NCBI RefSeq assembly: GCF_033807575.1
Contig: NC_084704.1
Coordinates: 28,497,968 to 28,561,967, forward strand
DNA from: Cydia pomonella
Lineage: Eukaryota > Arthropoda > Insecta > Lepidoptera > Tortricidae
DNA length: 64,000 bases
Direction: 5' to 3'
This document shows positions 1 through 12,342 of this stretch, one piece after another. Made by a program: the position numbers and the translations under genes. A model generated the notes under the pieces. It did no database searches. It saw only the letters and a list, made by a program, of their open reading frames with translations, and was not told where the DNA came from. Every line of letters begins with the position of its first letter. Within the stretch, counting starts at the first letter, position 1.

Positions 1-94
1 TGTAAATATTTATATGCCCTTACCAGGATTTGAACCCGGGACCATCGGCCTCATAGGCAGGGTCACTACCCACTGGGCCAGACAGGTCGTCAAA
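1..94 (-). repeat. tRNA-headed SINE fragment
   Basis: On the minus strand this reads as a tRNA-like head with an A-box-like TGGCCCAGTGG and a B-box-like GGTTCAAATCC. The same head occurs at 411-473, 49138-49312 and 54919-55205. The copy is cut by the window edge. It is a SINE rather than a tRNA gene because the head recurs and is followed elsewhere by a common body. Confidence 0.75.
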
Positions 95-410
95 GTAAAT
101 AATATATCAAGTTGTCGAATTATTATTAGTTCTAACGTAGTACTTGTTTTTCTAGAAAAAAACTCGAGTAGTCACGCAAGTGACTTCACAAAAACTAGTT
201 ACAAGCCTATACAAGTAGGTACACACACATAAATTAGAGACAAGTTTTACGAAAACACAGAATGATTTAAATGTGTAATTTTCATCATTATTAGCTAGCA
301 AAACATTAGCAAGAGATTACGGTGTACATTTGTGTCCGTCAGCTCTACACGATACATGTGCCTGGCGAATAATCTGTTAAGGAAGGGATGTAAAGTCAGG
401 AACTGTTAAC

Positions 411-473
411 GACTGGTCGGGCCTAGTGGGTAGTGACCCTGCCTATGAAGCCGATGGTCCCGGTTTCGCAGAT
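411..473 (+). repeat. SINE head fragment
   Basis: This is a truncated plus-strand copy of the same tRNA-like head. It contains the shared phrase TAGTGACCCTGCCTATGAAG and breaks off in the B box, where the sequence turns into unrelated DNA. Confidence 0.7.
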
Positions 474-1350
474 GATTTACTTTGTCAACCAACATTCGGC
501 AAACTTTTATTATGACAACATTTTACTTGGTAGAATTATTGTTTAGTAGATTACTATTATAACATACAACATTTCTAATACATTTCTTTTGCCAAATCAT
601 TAATTTGGCTAAAAAAATACGATAACGTCTATTCATTTGACAGAGACAAGATAGGTGCGACGACGAGCGAAGCGAGGAGGAGCATGTTAGGTGAACTGAG
701 ACCTAGCAGAACCGACTTTTTTGCATCTAACTGCTACCTAAACATTGCGTTATAAAAAGTGTATTTTTAAGTTGTTGTCCAAAAATACAGTTGCTAACTG
801 TTAGGTTAGGAAATAATACGAATTATTATGTTGAGTTGCTACTTGATCATTCGGCGAAATGAAATTATACGAAAATTGGTTGGGAAATGACATTCGGCAT
901 AATAATTTTTGGCCATAATTTCGAGAACCATTAAGCTTGTCAGATCCCTTAGCTACTATATCACTAGCCATTTAATATTTCAAGAATATACTATTAGTAT
1001 AATTGCGAATTAATGCAAATTAGAGTTGTCTTCGTAATTTTTTTCTATCGAGCCAACTTTAATCTAGTAAGGTTTTGGTTGGAGTTTGCAACCTAGCAAA
1101 TAAAATACATAGTTTACGTGTGAACTATTTCATAGCATTTTCCGTTGTATTAGGTAAAGGCTTTGTGTTTGTATAGGTAGTGTAACAATTAAACATAAGC
1201 CTGCACTAAAATTTTACGTTAGGTCGCTCTTAATGTATGTAGATAGCTACACATGTATCTGCGGACAAATCTCCAATAGAATATAATTATTTTTATTCGT
1301 AAACACAAACGAGACAGATTACATAATATAATAAAAATAGAAAGTATAAA
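474..1350. other. No gene seen
   Basis: AT-rich sequence with many stops in all frames. No coding, RNA or clear repeat signal was found. Confidence 0.6.
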
Positions 1351-2380
1351 GTGCCCCGAAATTACCTCATCTCAGCATGTTGCTGGTGGCTTCCAGCCAC
1401 ATCTGTAGTAGACACATCTGTGCCAAATTCTTTGTATGATCTGTTTCACTTCAAGTCTAGCACTTTTAAAAGCAGCTCAGTCCCCCTGGGATCGTGTATG
1501 GGAAACAATCTTTTTATTATACTAATGAACGATTTCACATCTGTAACTGACCAGGGGGAATTTGTCCTCTTTGCTGACGACGGATGTGTAATTGTTGCGG
1601 CTGAGGCTTACTTCCTGCCAAAATTAAAACTCCAAATGGTAATGTATCGGTTTTCAGCTAATGGCACGGTGCTCAGTGCTCAATGTTGAAAGATACTTTA
1701 GCCTACGGTGCCTAAGTAATCAATCACTAAACAAATTAAACATCACATGCAATGGCTAACCTGTACCTCAAGTCGACCAGGTTAAATATTTGGGACTAAC
1801 CATCGATGCCGGCTTAAAATGGGCGCCGCACATAGACTATGCCCATGTATGGATTTGGCTAACGTAAAAAAAGCCTAGTAGGCTTCTTTTCCGGCTACTT
1901 TAACTCCATACTAACTTACGTTATTGACCTTTGGGGCTGGGCTACGAGCTGCGGAACGTATTTAAACCATTTTTCATTGCGCACCACCGCTGGTGTAAGC
2001 TGGGATCAACCATATCCAGTCTTTATAATATCTTGGAACTAGCTAAGTATGTTAGGTGTCACATTAACCACTTCCATACCAACGCTGATGCGCACGGCTT
2101 CATGACGCCACGGCGGCGTGCCCTTGACCTAAGCTTGCCACACACACGACTGGCTAAAATTAAAAAATGCCTTACCTTCATTGGTCAAAAAGCTTCTAAT
2201 AAGATCCCTTCCACAAATAAACAGGCCCCAAGTTACGCTTCATTTGTACGACAAATGAAAACAAAACTAGTCAAAGACGCTTTGAACTCCATACACGATT
2301 TTCTTTGCAATGAGTATTTTGACATGTTAAATAAATACAAAAAATGTAACTGTATAAATTATAAACTGAAAAAGTAAATA
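1351..2380 (+). pseudogene. Decayed LINE reverse transcriptase (C-terminal part)
   Basis: This is a relic of a non-LTR retrotransposon ORF2 of the Jockey/CR1 kind. In frame at 1351-1689 a VPLGS phrase is followed by a FADDG motif, the counterpart of the catalytic YADD box. A KYLGLTIDAGLKWAPHI phrase, the thumb region typical of these enzymes, follows near 1778-1840 in a different frame. An open stretch at 1931-2377 resembles the C-terminal end that follows the RT. The pieces lie in the right order but are separated by frameshifts and stops. The N-terminal endonuclease and most of the RT fingers are missing, so the copy is 5'-truncated and dead. The family assignment is from motif recognition only. 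Confidence 0.7.
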
Positions 2381-2472
2381 AGCCCATGCTCAGGGCCGAA
2401 TTAGAACGCCCCAGTTGCAGCACTTGCAGTACTATATATATATAATAATTAATATGTCTAGTGACGTATAAA

Positions 2473-2701
2473 ATAGTACATTACGATACAAGTGCGAAAA
2501 ATAGGAAATTCGAAACGAGTGGCGATAAATTAAAACACGACCGAAGGGAGTGTTTTAAATCGACACGAGTTGCGAATTACCTATTCGCACATGTATCGTA
2601 CAACGTTTTACAGTACATATGGCCCTTTAAATGTTCGACACAGTAACGTAATATGCTACTTCTCGCACTAGTGCTATAAAGTAGCCCCATATGTACTGTA
2701 A
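2473..2701 (+). repeat. Double-hairpin MITE, copy A
   Basis: A 229-bp element built of two adjacent imperfect palindromes. The first pairs ACAAGTGCGAAAAATAGG near the left end with CCTATTCGCACATGT. The second runs from CAGTACATATGG to CCATATGTACTG at the right end. AGTACAT occurs at both outer ends and at the internal junction. Nearly identical copies lie at 7668-7896 and 11630-11858, and a diverged inverted copy at 28843-29105. The open frames across it are artefacts. Confidence 0.85.
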
Positions 2702-3475
2702 TGTAAATTTTATGAATAAAGAATGAAATTGAATTGATAAAAGTAAGTATCATTAAAAATTCAGTTGTGGTCTTAACAAGTAGTTCCACCAAACATTATC
2801 TATTTTTCCAATGATTTAATTTTTTTTAATTTTGCTCATATTATCATTATAATTTTAATATTAGTAAGAAGCCATTTCTAAAAACCTTTAGTGTGTCTAA
2901 AATACATAAGTACATTGTACATATGTCATGTAACAGGAAATATTTGCCCATTAGCGATAGTAGTGGCGCCCGGGAACATTTACTCTGAAGAATGTCGACT
3001 TTTTCTTTTCAAATTCCTTTTATTGCTACTTTTATCAAAAGCTTAAGTATGATCATGTTTTTCTCCTAAATGGTCAATTTGAATAGGCAATCATAAGTAT
3101 ATACCCCCTCAAATATAAAGTTACCTACCATTAAAACTAATAGTCTGGAGCATAATTAATACATCGATTTTACATTTTAGTAAATAAAACTTCAGCCATT
3201 CTACCAGGTAAAGGAGACCGCTATTTTACCATTTCGTCTAAGGCTAAGATGTAAATGGCAGTGAAATGTTATAAAGATGAAGCGAATGGTAATATACATG
3301 ATATCTTATGATCGGTCGCCGACAACATAAGTACATAAGTAGACATACATAAGTAGATAACAAAAAATAAAATGCTAAAAAATCGCCTGAATTTGGCAAT
3401 CAGAAAATACTGATACAGGTATGCGATTTTTTTTTTAAAGTTGTTTATGTAGTTCGGGGCGATTATATACTTGTA
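2702..3475. other. No gene seen
   Basis: AT-rich, no supported gene. A phrase near 3300 (TCTTATGATCGGTCGCCGAC) resembles the right end of the inverted-repeat element at 52255-52490. Confidence 0.5.
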
Positions 3476-3815
3476 TAATAGCTCAAGAAAATTAATAAAA
3501 TCAAGAGAAATAATTCGTGTAGTTTTGTAAATTGGTATGTATATATATAGTTGGCGGGGAAATTTTACGCTAAAAATGTTGTCCGAAGTAATTGTAATGC
3601 TATTCGTACAGATATTCGAGATATGGGCAAAAATCTGAAAAAGGCACCTTTAACAGCCCCCCACCCATATACCGTCAGCACAACCTCCACCCTCGAGTAC
3701 CTTTAGTATGTTCATCTGGACACCACAAGGTATAATTGTACCGATTTACAAAACTACACGAATTATTTCCCCCGATTGCCCATATTCTGATTAATTTTCT
3801 TGACCTTAGCTGTCA
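3476..3815. repeat. Inverted-repeat MITE
   Basis: The left part (AATTCGTGTAGTTTTGTAAA near 3510-3535) is matched in inverse by TTTACAAAACTACACGAATT near 3745-3765. The similarity continues outward to the CAAGAAAATTAAT / ATTAATTTTCTTG blocks. It looks like a non-autonomous DNA element of about 340 bp; no target duplication could be fixed. Confidence 0.65.
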
Positions 3816-5692
3816 TGCCGGTTTGTTGCAATACGCTATCTTTCATCTTTCTCACACTACAAATTATAATAAGGACGAATGATTTTCATACTTTAAATTT
3901 AAATATCAGTATTTAGGTAGGTACCTATATCACCACAATAGGCACTACCGATATACCTACTCTAATGCTGCCACCCACCAATGACTGGCCTCTAAAACCT
4001 TATTTCAAGGCCGCAGTGGTGATTTTCCTACAAAAGTAGAAAGTAGAAACCAATGAGTAAGTACTTTAAAAGGTCAATAATAATTTCTTATCAGACGTTG
4101 CTAAGGTAAACGCACAGTCTTATTTGTATATTTTTCAATGATGATGTAAAAAAAATCTCTGAAAATCGCAACTACAAACTTGATCAAAATCTAAATGTAA
4201 ACAAAACAGTTCCACAGATACGATATAAATGACACACGATTTTCGAACAATTCAAACGTAGTGTTGCTAACTCGTGATTTTTCATATTTGCCACCTTTTT
4301 CTACTGACAAGTTTTGCTTGACCAACTATACCTACTATTTCATTCTATCAATTAAATTTTACTGTTGGAACATAAATAACATAATTGTTTTGTACTGGTC
4401 ATCAAAACTACCTAAATACATTAGCAAGGTATGATTATATTTGAGCGATATATGTAAATTTGAGGTTATGCAGTGATATGCAGTTTTCTTTGTAAGTAAC
4501 TAGTTAAATACGAAATGGATATCAAGAAAACCGTTTATACACCTTTCTTTTGCATACCTGCTTCCTAATATATTCAAAAACATGAACATATATATACCTA
4601 TAATATATGGGATATTGTTTCGCCAAACGAACATTAAAGAGGAAATATTTTAAAGGTAAGTAAACATCTAGCAAATATAATAAACATAATGGTTATAACT
4701 TGCTTTGTATTTACATATACACAATATCTGATTAGTTCTTACATAAGTTATGATTGTTACAGGTTTGTCACTCGTCCATAAAAGACGAGGCAAAAATCAG
4801 AAGTACCTCCCTACTGATGTTAATTTGTAATTTGTATGGTTACTCTTATAACATCAACAGTGTATAAAAATTAAATGAACACCCAAATATCTCTTGTGTT
4901 TAATTTATTAAGTATTTTACAACAGATTTAAATAGGATAAAATAACCTCACAAAAATTAACAAGTCAAATCTTCTTATTTGAAGTAGATATTTATAGGTA
5001 TCTGAAAACAGACTTGTTAACTAAAATGACAAAAGCCTTCAGTACAAATTCTAAACTTGTCCTGTTGGATTCGTATAATATGATATAGGTATTTTTTTCA
5101 CTTTGTGAACGTAATCCCAGGTTTATTGGTCCCATAATCAGCCTCTGTATCCTTTACATATCGTAATTGTTCACATTATAATATCTTCACATTACTCCAT
5201 AAAAAAATGTACTTATATCAAAAACAATTTTTTTTTCTACCACATTATCGCAAATAGGCAAATTTAGATACGTTCGATGTACATTGCTGCTTTTTGTTCG
5301 TTTCCTAGGGATACCATACTTCAGTTTGCTTTACATTGCTATTGACATATCCAGCTTGACAGACTATAATCGATTAAAAATTTCAACGTCACAAAACGCA
5401 CTATCTCCTGTAGTCCCACATAATTTTACATTTTTGCCACGTCAAGTGCTATTAGCTAAATTACGGTTGGATGGAACAGATACTAATATAACTGTAAAAG
5501 AGTTGGTTGTATCGTTTATTACTACAGGGGGCTGGCCATGATGACAACTATTGATTGAAACGCCAATCTAAACTTAACTAATGTATGGAAATAGTTACGT
5601 GACTTTTCGTAGCATCTAGCTGTTATTCTGACGAATTTCTTCATTTTGTTTGGCGTTTGTCTATGAACGATTGCCGTCTTGGCTAGGCCTCA
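3816..5692. other. No supported gene
   Basis: AT-rich sequence. The longest open frame, 5284-5541, has no ATG at its start and no recognisable domain or splice context, so I do not call it a gene. Confidence 0.5.
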
Positions 5693-5775
5693 GAGAGCCT
5701 ACCGCGAAAACCGAAATTCGCAAATTCTTTCCCTTTTACTCCAACGAAGGCGTAATTAGAGTGACAGAGAGGTGA
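5693..5775 (-). repeat. Partial copy of the 52925-53060 MITE
   Basis: In reverse orientation this matches one half of the elements at 52925-53060 and 53179-53319: the GCCTACCGCGAAAACCGAAA end followed by the TAATTAGAGTGACAGAG body. The other terminal repeat is missing. Confidence 0.6.
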
Positions 5776-7667
5776 GTTATAACACAGTATTTATAAACGC
5801 GGCAACGCCCGTAGTATTGGGTCGCGCGACCACCACCAGTCATTTTGTAAAATAAAACGCGTGTCAAGTTCATCGCTACAGTGAGACTCCCGGCAGTATC
5901 TAATGCACGTACATTATACATTTAACCTTTGGGTAGGTTACCTACAAGTAAACATACTTACAGACACCTGGTAAAGTAGGTATGAGAATCGCTTCATACT
6001 TCGGTCCAAAGGTGGCGGCAAAATTTAACAGATTTAATTACCTCTTGCAAACACAGCAAAATAAATGTAAAACAAAACAACCGACTCCCGCATTTGAATA
6101 CAATACGGTAACATTTACCGATGTACATATTTAAATAAACAATGTTTGTTCGAACAAATACTAAAAACAATTAAAATGATGTAAAAACAATGTGATCAAA
6201 AACCATGTTTAAAACGATACCTACATAGATAATAATATTTGAATAAGAGTATTTTATTATTTACCCGAAAACGTTTTATGTTCAATCCCCTTATTCTTGA
6301 ACATATTCGATTAAAATACCAAATTAATAAACAACTTTAATACCTACTTTGGACATGATTTCATTAATTTCATCATCAATCATTTCACTAAATCAGGTGG
6401 GAGATATGATCAAATTTATTTTAAAGTAAAGTTTATATCTACCTAGATATAAATGTTTACTTTTGTAATTTCTGTGAATTAGTTCAGAGATTGATCAAAT
6501 CAGTAGCTACCTATTTCACATATATATGAGAGTAGATACTTTATCATGTCACTAAATGTGTCTAGTGTAATAATAAAACTAGTTGACTTTTCGAGCTTGT
6601 TTTATCAAGTCACTGACGTGGTTCAGGGATTTTATCAAATCACTAAAAAAGTCTGGTGAAATGACACAGCGAGTTGACGTTTTCTGGACGATTTCGTCAT
6701 TTTTACTAAACCGACTCAAGAGTGACATCTAACTGGTGTCATTGAGATATTTGAGATATCGTGCATTTCGCTCGTAGGTACCTAATTTTTCCTACATGTA
6801 TCGGCGCCAGTCAGACGATACGATAACTAATTGACACCATTCTGATATCATGTCGGAAACGTATATGTATATCAATAAATTGTAATGGTGTAACTATTAA
6901 AAATGAACCATTTTAATTTCATTGAATGATTTCACCTTAAGAGAGATGTTAAATGGTCATCTTCAATACCGGTATTAATTCCGGAATTCCGGCATTGAGG
7001 GACAATGGTAAGTGTCAATACCGGTATCCAAAATCATCCGATATGGGATGCTAATGGTTGAAAGCTTTAAAGCTGTACAAATCAATACATGATACGGAAT
7101 GGTGGTTTGAATAAGGTTTAATTAAAGGAAAGTTATTAGATCCTAGAGAATAATAAACCCTATTATACCCACGGGCAGATGATGACGTGAAGGATTATAA
7201 TATCCTTCATCGACTTCTAGTCTACTCTCCAGGGAATGGTTTATTTCCATTGGCAGTTATTGGTACCAACTGTTTATTATAAACTGATGCCAAGTGCATA
7301 TTAATAACATCGTTATAAATTCTATTTACGTGGTTTCAATAATTTATTTCATGATTACAAGTAATAGTAATATTTGTGGTTTTTCTAAATATAGAATTAA
7401 CTCAATAAATAATAATACTAAGGGTTAGAGATGTCGAATAGTAAAACTAAAGCTTTTTTATTTAGCAGAGGGCGAAAAATACAACGCATTAACCTAATTC
7501 ATGGAAATAACTTATTTTGTTTAGTAGACAAAATAAAATACTAGGATTCTGGTTGGATCTGTGGACCAAGACGAGCAAAGCGAAGCGCAAGGGCACTACC
7601 TACCTTTTCTCGTAGCGTTTCTCCGATATTTTGAACTCTCATAACTTGGGTTTGGTTATACCAGATA
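5776..7667. other. No gene; weak repeat phrases
   Basis: No coding signal. Around 6540-6780 there are loosely repeated phrases of the type TATCAAATCACTAAA / TCTGGTGAAATGAC, and around 6964-7035 the words CAATACCGGTAT recur. These look like old dispersed repeat DNA. Confidence 0.45.
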
Positions 7668-7896
7668 ATAGTACATTACGATACAAGTGCGAAAAATAGG
7701 AAATTCGAAACGAGTGGCGATAAATTAAAACACGACCGAAGGGAGTGTTTTAAATCGACACGAGTTGCGAATTACCTATTCGCACATGTATCGTACAACG
7801 TTTTACAGTACATATGGCCCTTTAAATGTTCGACACAGTAACGTAATATGCTACTTCTCGCACTAGTGCTATAAAGTAGCCCCATATGTACTGTAA
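7668..7896 (+). repeat. Double-hairpin MITE, copy B
   Basis: Same orientation, length and two-palindrome structure as 2473-2701, with practically no differences visible by eye. This implies recent mobilisation. Confidence 0.85.
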
Positions 7897-9030
7897 ATAA
7901 AATTTTCGGGATATAATGTCAATAGTAGACTTATTAAGCATAAAAATTTCAATTACATAGCTCTCATACTTTAGATTTTATTAATGTCTAAAAAACCCGA
8001 TTTCGTCACTGACTCACTCACTGATGATCATCAAAATCTTTAGGGTACTTCCTGATGTCCTAAGAAGCTGAAATTTGGTATGTAGGAGAGTATTAGTACA
8101 CAAACAACAAAAAAAATCAAAAACTTGAGATTTTTTTGCCCTTAAAGGGGTGAAAAGGGGGGTGGAATTATGTATGGGGAATCAATAACCGCTGAACCAA
8201 TTTAGTTGAAATTTGGCATGTAGATAGTTTTGTTATGGGGAAGGATATAGAATAGTTTTAAATCCCAAAATCACCCCGTAAGGGTGAAAATGGGGTGAAA
8301 AAGGGCGTTAGGAGGGGGGAAGGGGGTTCATGTTTATATGGGGAATATTTTAGGATATTTAATAGTACCTAAATCACCTCCAACCCTTTAAATTAGGGGA
8401 TGCAAGATAAGCGACTTACAAAAAAGAAATGAAATCCCATCAAAAACATTTTCATGCAAAATGAAGCCAAGACGAGACCATAAGGCTCGCACTGTCAAAA
8501 AGATATCCAGATCTCTTGTAGAGCCAAGCTTCTAACTCTACAAGCCCTAACTTCACAAACTCTACTCCTTAGTTAACATATGTAGCGGTGACTTTGTTTT
8601 ATGGGTCAAAATTCTATTTATTGTCTCGTTTTTTGTCCTCAAAAATGTGACGGAGTGTAGCTTTGATGATTGGGATCATTTTTAGTTTTAAGTTTTTCTC
8701 AAGTAAAATATAAGCAACAACTATAAAGACATGTAAAATAGCACTCGAGTCGACTTTTTATTTGATAGAAAACTCTAATACAATGTCAGAAAGAAAAGAA
8801 CGAAAAGATTTTTGACCCTTTTATAAGGTTTAGTGATGCGACGCGGGTTACGATTTGATTTGATCTTATTTTCGTTTATTTTTATTTTAAATGTATTTTA
8901 TCATTATTTTTATTTTAAATACTTAAAAATACTTTAATTGACGAAGAGTAAGTGAAAATCTCTTTTTCAGCTTGAGCAAAAATGCTTGCAACCGATTATC
9001 GTGAAATTTTGTGTGTAGTTAGATAGTTTT
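7897..9030. other. No gene; dispersed repeat DNA
   Basis: 7990-8480 carries phrases such as CACTGATGATCATCAAAATC and GGGGTGAAAAAGGGCG that I associate with common lepidopteran dispersed repeats. Part of it is echoed near 57340-57440. 8500-9030 shows nothing further. Confidence 0.45.
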
Positions 9031-9800
9031 TAGGGTTCCGTAGCCAATTGGCAAAAAACGGAACCCTTATAGATTCGTCATGTCCGTCTGTCTGTCCGAT
9101 TCTGTCACAGCCACTTTTTTCCGAAACTATAAAAGCTATACTGTTCAAACTTGGTAAGTAGATGTATCCTATGAACCGCATTATGATGTTTACACAAAAA
9201 TAGAAAAAAAAACAATAAATTTTGGGGGTTCCCCATACTTAGAACTGAAACTCAAAAAATATTTTTTCATCAAACCCATACGTGTGGGGTATCTATGGAT
9301 AGGTCTTTAAAAATGATATTGAGGTTTCTAATATAATTTTTTTCTAAACTGAATAGTTTGCGCGAGAGACACTTCCAAAGTGGTAAAAAGTGTGTCCCCC
9401 CCCCCCGCCCCCCGTAACTTCTAAAATAACAGAATGAAAAATCTAAAAAAAATATATGATATACATTGCCATGCAAACTTCCACCGAAAATTGGTTCGAA
9501 CGAGATCTAGTAAGTAGTTTTTTTTTTAATATGTCATAAAAATTTGAAAAAAATTTTTTTATCATCAAACCCATACGTGTGGGGTATCTAGGGATAGGTC
9601 TTCAAAAATGATATTTAGGTTTTTAATATAATTTTTTTCTAAACTGAATAGTTTGCGCGAGAGACACTTCCAAAGTGGTAAAATGTGTGTCCTAAGTGGT
9701 AAAATGTTGAACGAGATCTAGTAAGTAGATTTTTTTTAATACGTCATAAATGGTACGGAACCCTTCATGCGCGAGTCCGACTCGCACTTGGCCGCTTTTT
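9031..9800 (+). repeat. Dispersed repeat with internal ~288-bp units
   Basis: It starts with TAGGGTTCCGTAGCCA and ends with GCGCGAGTCCGACTCGCACT. Inside, a unit containing TAGTTTGCGCGAGAGACACT occurs twice (near 9355 and 9645). The same family in the opposite orientation lies at 58887-59900, where the unit occurs three times. It is non-coding. Confidence 0.75.
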
Positions 9801-10283
9801 TTTGTCGTTTCGTTTTTTAGAAAATGTTCAAAATGGCAGAAATTAGCATAAAAGACATAAGTGCCAGTAGGTTCTATCTATGGAACTTAAACCATTGTGA
9901 GTTCGCTGTGATAAGTACTCAGCAAAGTATTTTTTTTTACATTTTTTAGCTTATCGTGACTAGACCTCACGATAAGCTGAATAAGCTATCTAGAGGTAGC
10001 TCACAGAACCACTAGTTCTTTTATTTTATATTTCTTAAATTTCACAACATTCGTTGTAGCGCACAATAGATATAAATTTATTTAAGGTGTTTATGTGTAA
10101 AAGCGTTACTATCTCTTTTATCGTTTCCCAAAAACTAAGTCTATCTTAAATTAAGAATATGATATTTTATTTGACTTGTAAAAATCTGTATTTTTTTTTA
10201 CCAATAAAAAATCTGAATCTGAATCTGAATCTTTCATTTCAAAAGTAGGTCACTATAATTCTAAAGTAAGTAAGTATTATAAG
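9801..10283. other. No gene; short simple repeat
   Basis: A short AATCTG repeat lies near 10208-10231. No gene is seen. Confidence 0.5.
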
Positions 10284-10650
10284 CAGGGCCCGTACATGTC
10301 ATGCCGTTGACGTAAAAATGACGTCACGCTACATAACTCTCCTAACTTGATTCCAATTATTATTTTCGTAATAATTAATCATTCGTCAACTTCTTTAGTT
10401 AACTGATATAGATACTTGACAATCAGTACAGAAACGTCTAACCGACTTTCATGTTATTGTCACTCGACTAAATAATAGATTGTTAGTTTATTAAATAATA
10501 GATATTTTTGATTTTGAACAGTGTATTTAACGAGACAATTATTTTTTACGCGTCAATAGGTTAGTTACCAAAATTTATAATATAAAAAAAACTACCTGTA
10601 TGTGAAATTACGTCATTTTTACGTCAACGGTATGAAATGTACGAGCCCTG
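10284..10650. mobile_element. hAT-type MITE with exact 8-bp target duplication
   Basis: A 367-bp element with terminal inverted repeats of about 48 bp. The left end begins CAGGGCCCGTACATG and the right end, reversed, begins CAGGGCTCGTACATT. It is flanked on both sides by the same 8 bases, ATTATAAG (10276-10283 and 10651-10658). A CAGGG start with an 8-bp duplication is diagnostic of the hAT superfamily. It has no coding capacity. Confidence 0.88.
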
Positions 10651-10658
10651 ATTATAAG

Positions 10659-11629
10659 TTTCAAACCCTTTTGTTGCTCAACAACTTATAGTTTCAAAGA
10701 ATCAAAGAACGTGTTAAGTTTCTGATAGCATCTAGTTTTCTTCCTTTATAATATAATATTTATTTTCATTCCGTCCTTTTATTAAAGAACCTCGTCTTCG
10801 TCCCGTAACCCGGTGATTATATGCTCTTTGGTAACCCGTAACGAATGGAAATTAATATATTCAACACACCAGCTCATAAAGGCTTTAAGGGTAGGATGGA
10901 GAATGCTGTCGATTCTGGGTAAATGAGCCCAAGAATGTCCAGATTTTAAAGAATCAGGCTATCAATATTTATTTTAACTACAACTTGAAATAATATGGAA
11001 GTTTTACTTGGAAGATTACCCCTTTATAGTGTCAACTCGTTTTCCCAAGTTAAAATTAGTTTTCCATATCGGCTAAGTGAAAATGCGTGTTCACTAGTTA
11101 AACCTAGTTTTCCGTAAGGCCCCAGTGAAAACAAGTTTTGACAGGAATAGTTCAGTCAAATAGTTTCGAGAAATTGTTCACTAATTTTGACTAGACGATA
11201 CACCTACGCTTTAAATAATAAGTTAGTTTATAAGATACATAAAGTCTGTGCTGGCTACTGATGTGGATTGTGCAAATTGTGAATAGTTTCAAAAAAGTTG
11301 GATATTAGGTCGGAAATTTACATGAAATTTCAGAACATTTTCACAGGAAATGAAGAAAACTTTCCTTCTGGAAATGGAAAATTGGTATCCCATGCATTTT
11401 CTTAAAAGTACTAACTAAGTAGTAACTAAAGAAAATGCGTTTTCACCAAGGGCAATAAAACTAGTTTTACCACCGGCATAAATAGCGTATAACTCTCTGC
11501 CATAAGTAGAGTATTTCTTCTCGGCACTCGATATCTTTTTAGAGAATAATAGCTAACGGCTGCCACGCGCCATTCATACGTTGCTGAAGTGCGGCGCCAA
11601 TATTATCTCAATTATCTCACGCATCTATA
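10659..11629. other. No gene; low-grade repeats
   Basis: Several phrases with AACTAGTTTT / AGTTTTCC and GTGAAAAtGCGT recur in 11030-11480 and again just after copy C at 11860. MITE copy C thus appears inserted into an older repeat. No coding signal. Confidence 0.45.
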
Positions 11630-11858
11630 ATAGTACATTACGATACAAGTGCGAAAAATAGGAAATTCGAAACGAGTGGCGATAAATTAAAACACGACCG
11701 AAGGGAGTGTTTTAAATCGACACGAGTTGCGAATTACCTATTCTCACATGTATCGTACAACGTTTTACAGTACATATGGCCCTTTAAATGTTCGACACAG
11801 TAACGTAATATGCTACTTCTCGCACTAGTGCTATAAAGTAGCCCCATATGTACTGTAA
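11630..11858 (+). repeat. Double-hairpin MITE, copy C
   Basis: Near-identical to copies A and B. One difference is visible, CTATTCTCAC in place of CTATTCGCAC. Same orientation. Confidence 0.85.
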
Positions 11859-12342
11859 AACTAGTTTTAACAAGGGAAGACGCGTTTTCAATTAAACTGG
11901 TTTTTGCGGTAGCACATATTAAAAGCATTTCGACTGATTTTAATCCTGCATACATTTCTGTCGCTTATTCGATTAGTTTACACCAGCTTTGCCAAATCGA
12001 CCCGTCATACAAGTCAACAAACAATATCAAAAGATTTCATGTTTTACCTTACGTACCTATTTATTTATATAGGGTAACAGCACCAGTGGCCAGCCAGGGA
12101 CCAGTAGTCAGCCTTTTAAGTCGTTTATTGGTCATAAATATCTGGTATATTCGATTAAACAAATCGCGAGTAGTCAAATAGGAGCTCTGATTCCTTATTC
12201 GTTAATACGTAAAAGTATTAATAGACGTTCGAATATGGTGCGTCGAACCGACGGACCGGTGCGGTGCGCTCTACACGCCACACCACCGCACCCGTACAAA
12301 CACCGTCCAGTGCTTTTCGTGCTACGGAACGGTGAGGTCGAC

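Noticed and set aside
5284..5541. 85-residue frame with a hydrophobic start
   Set aside because: No ATG, no family resemblance, no splice or promoter support.
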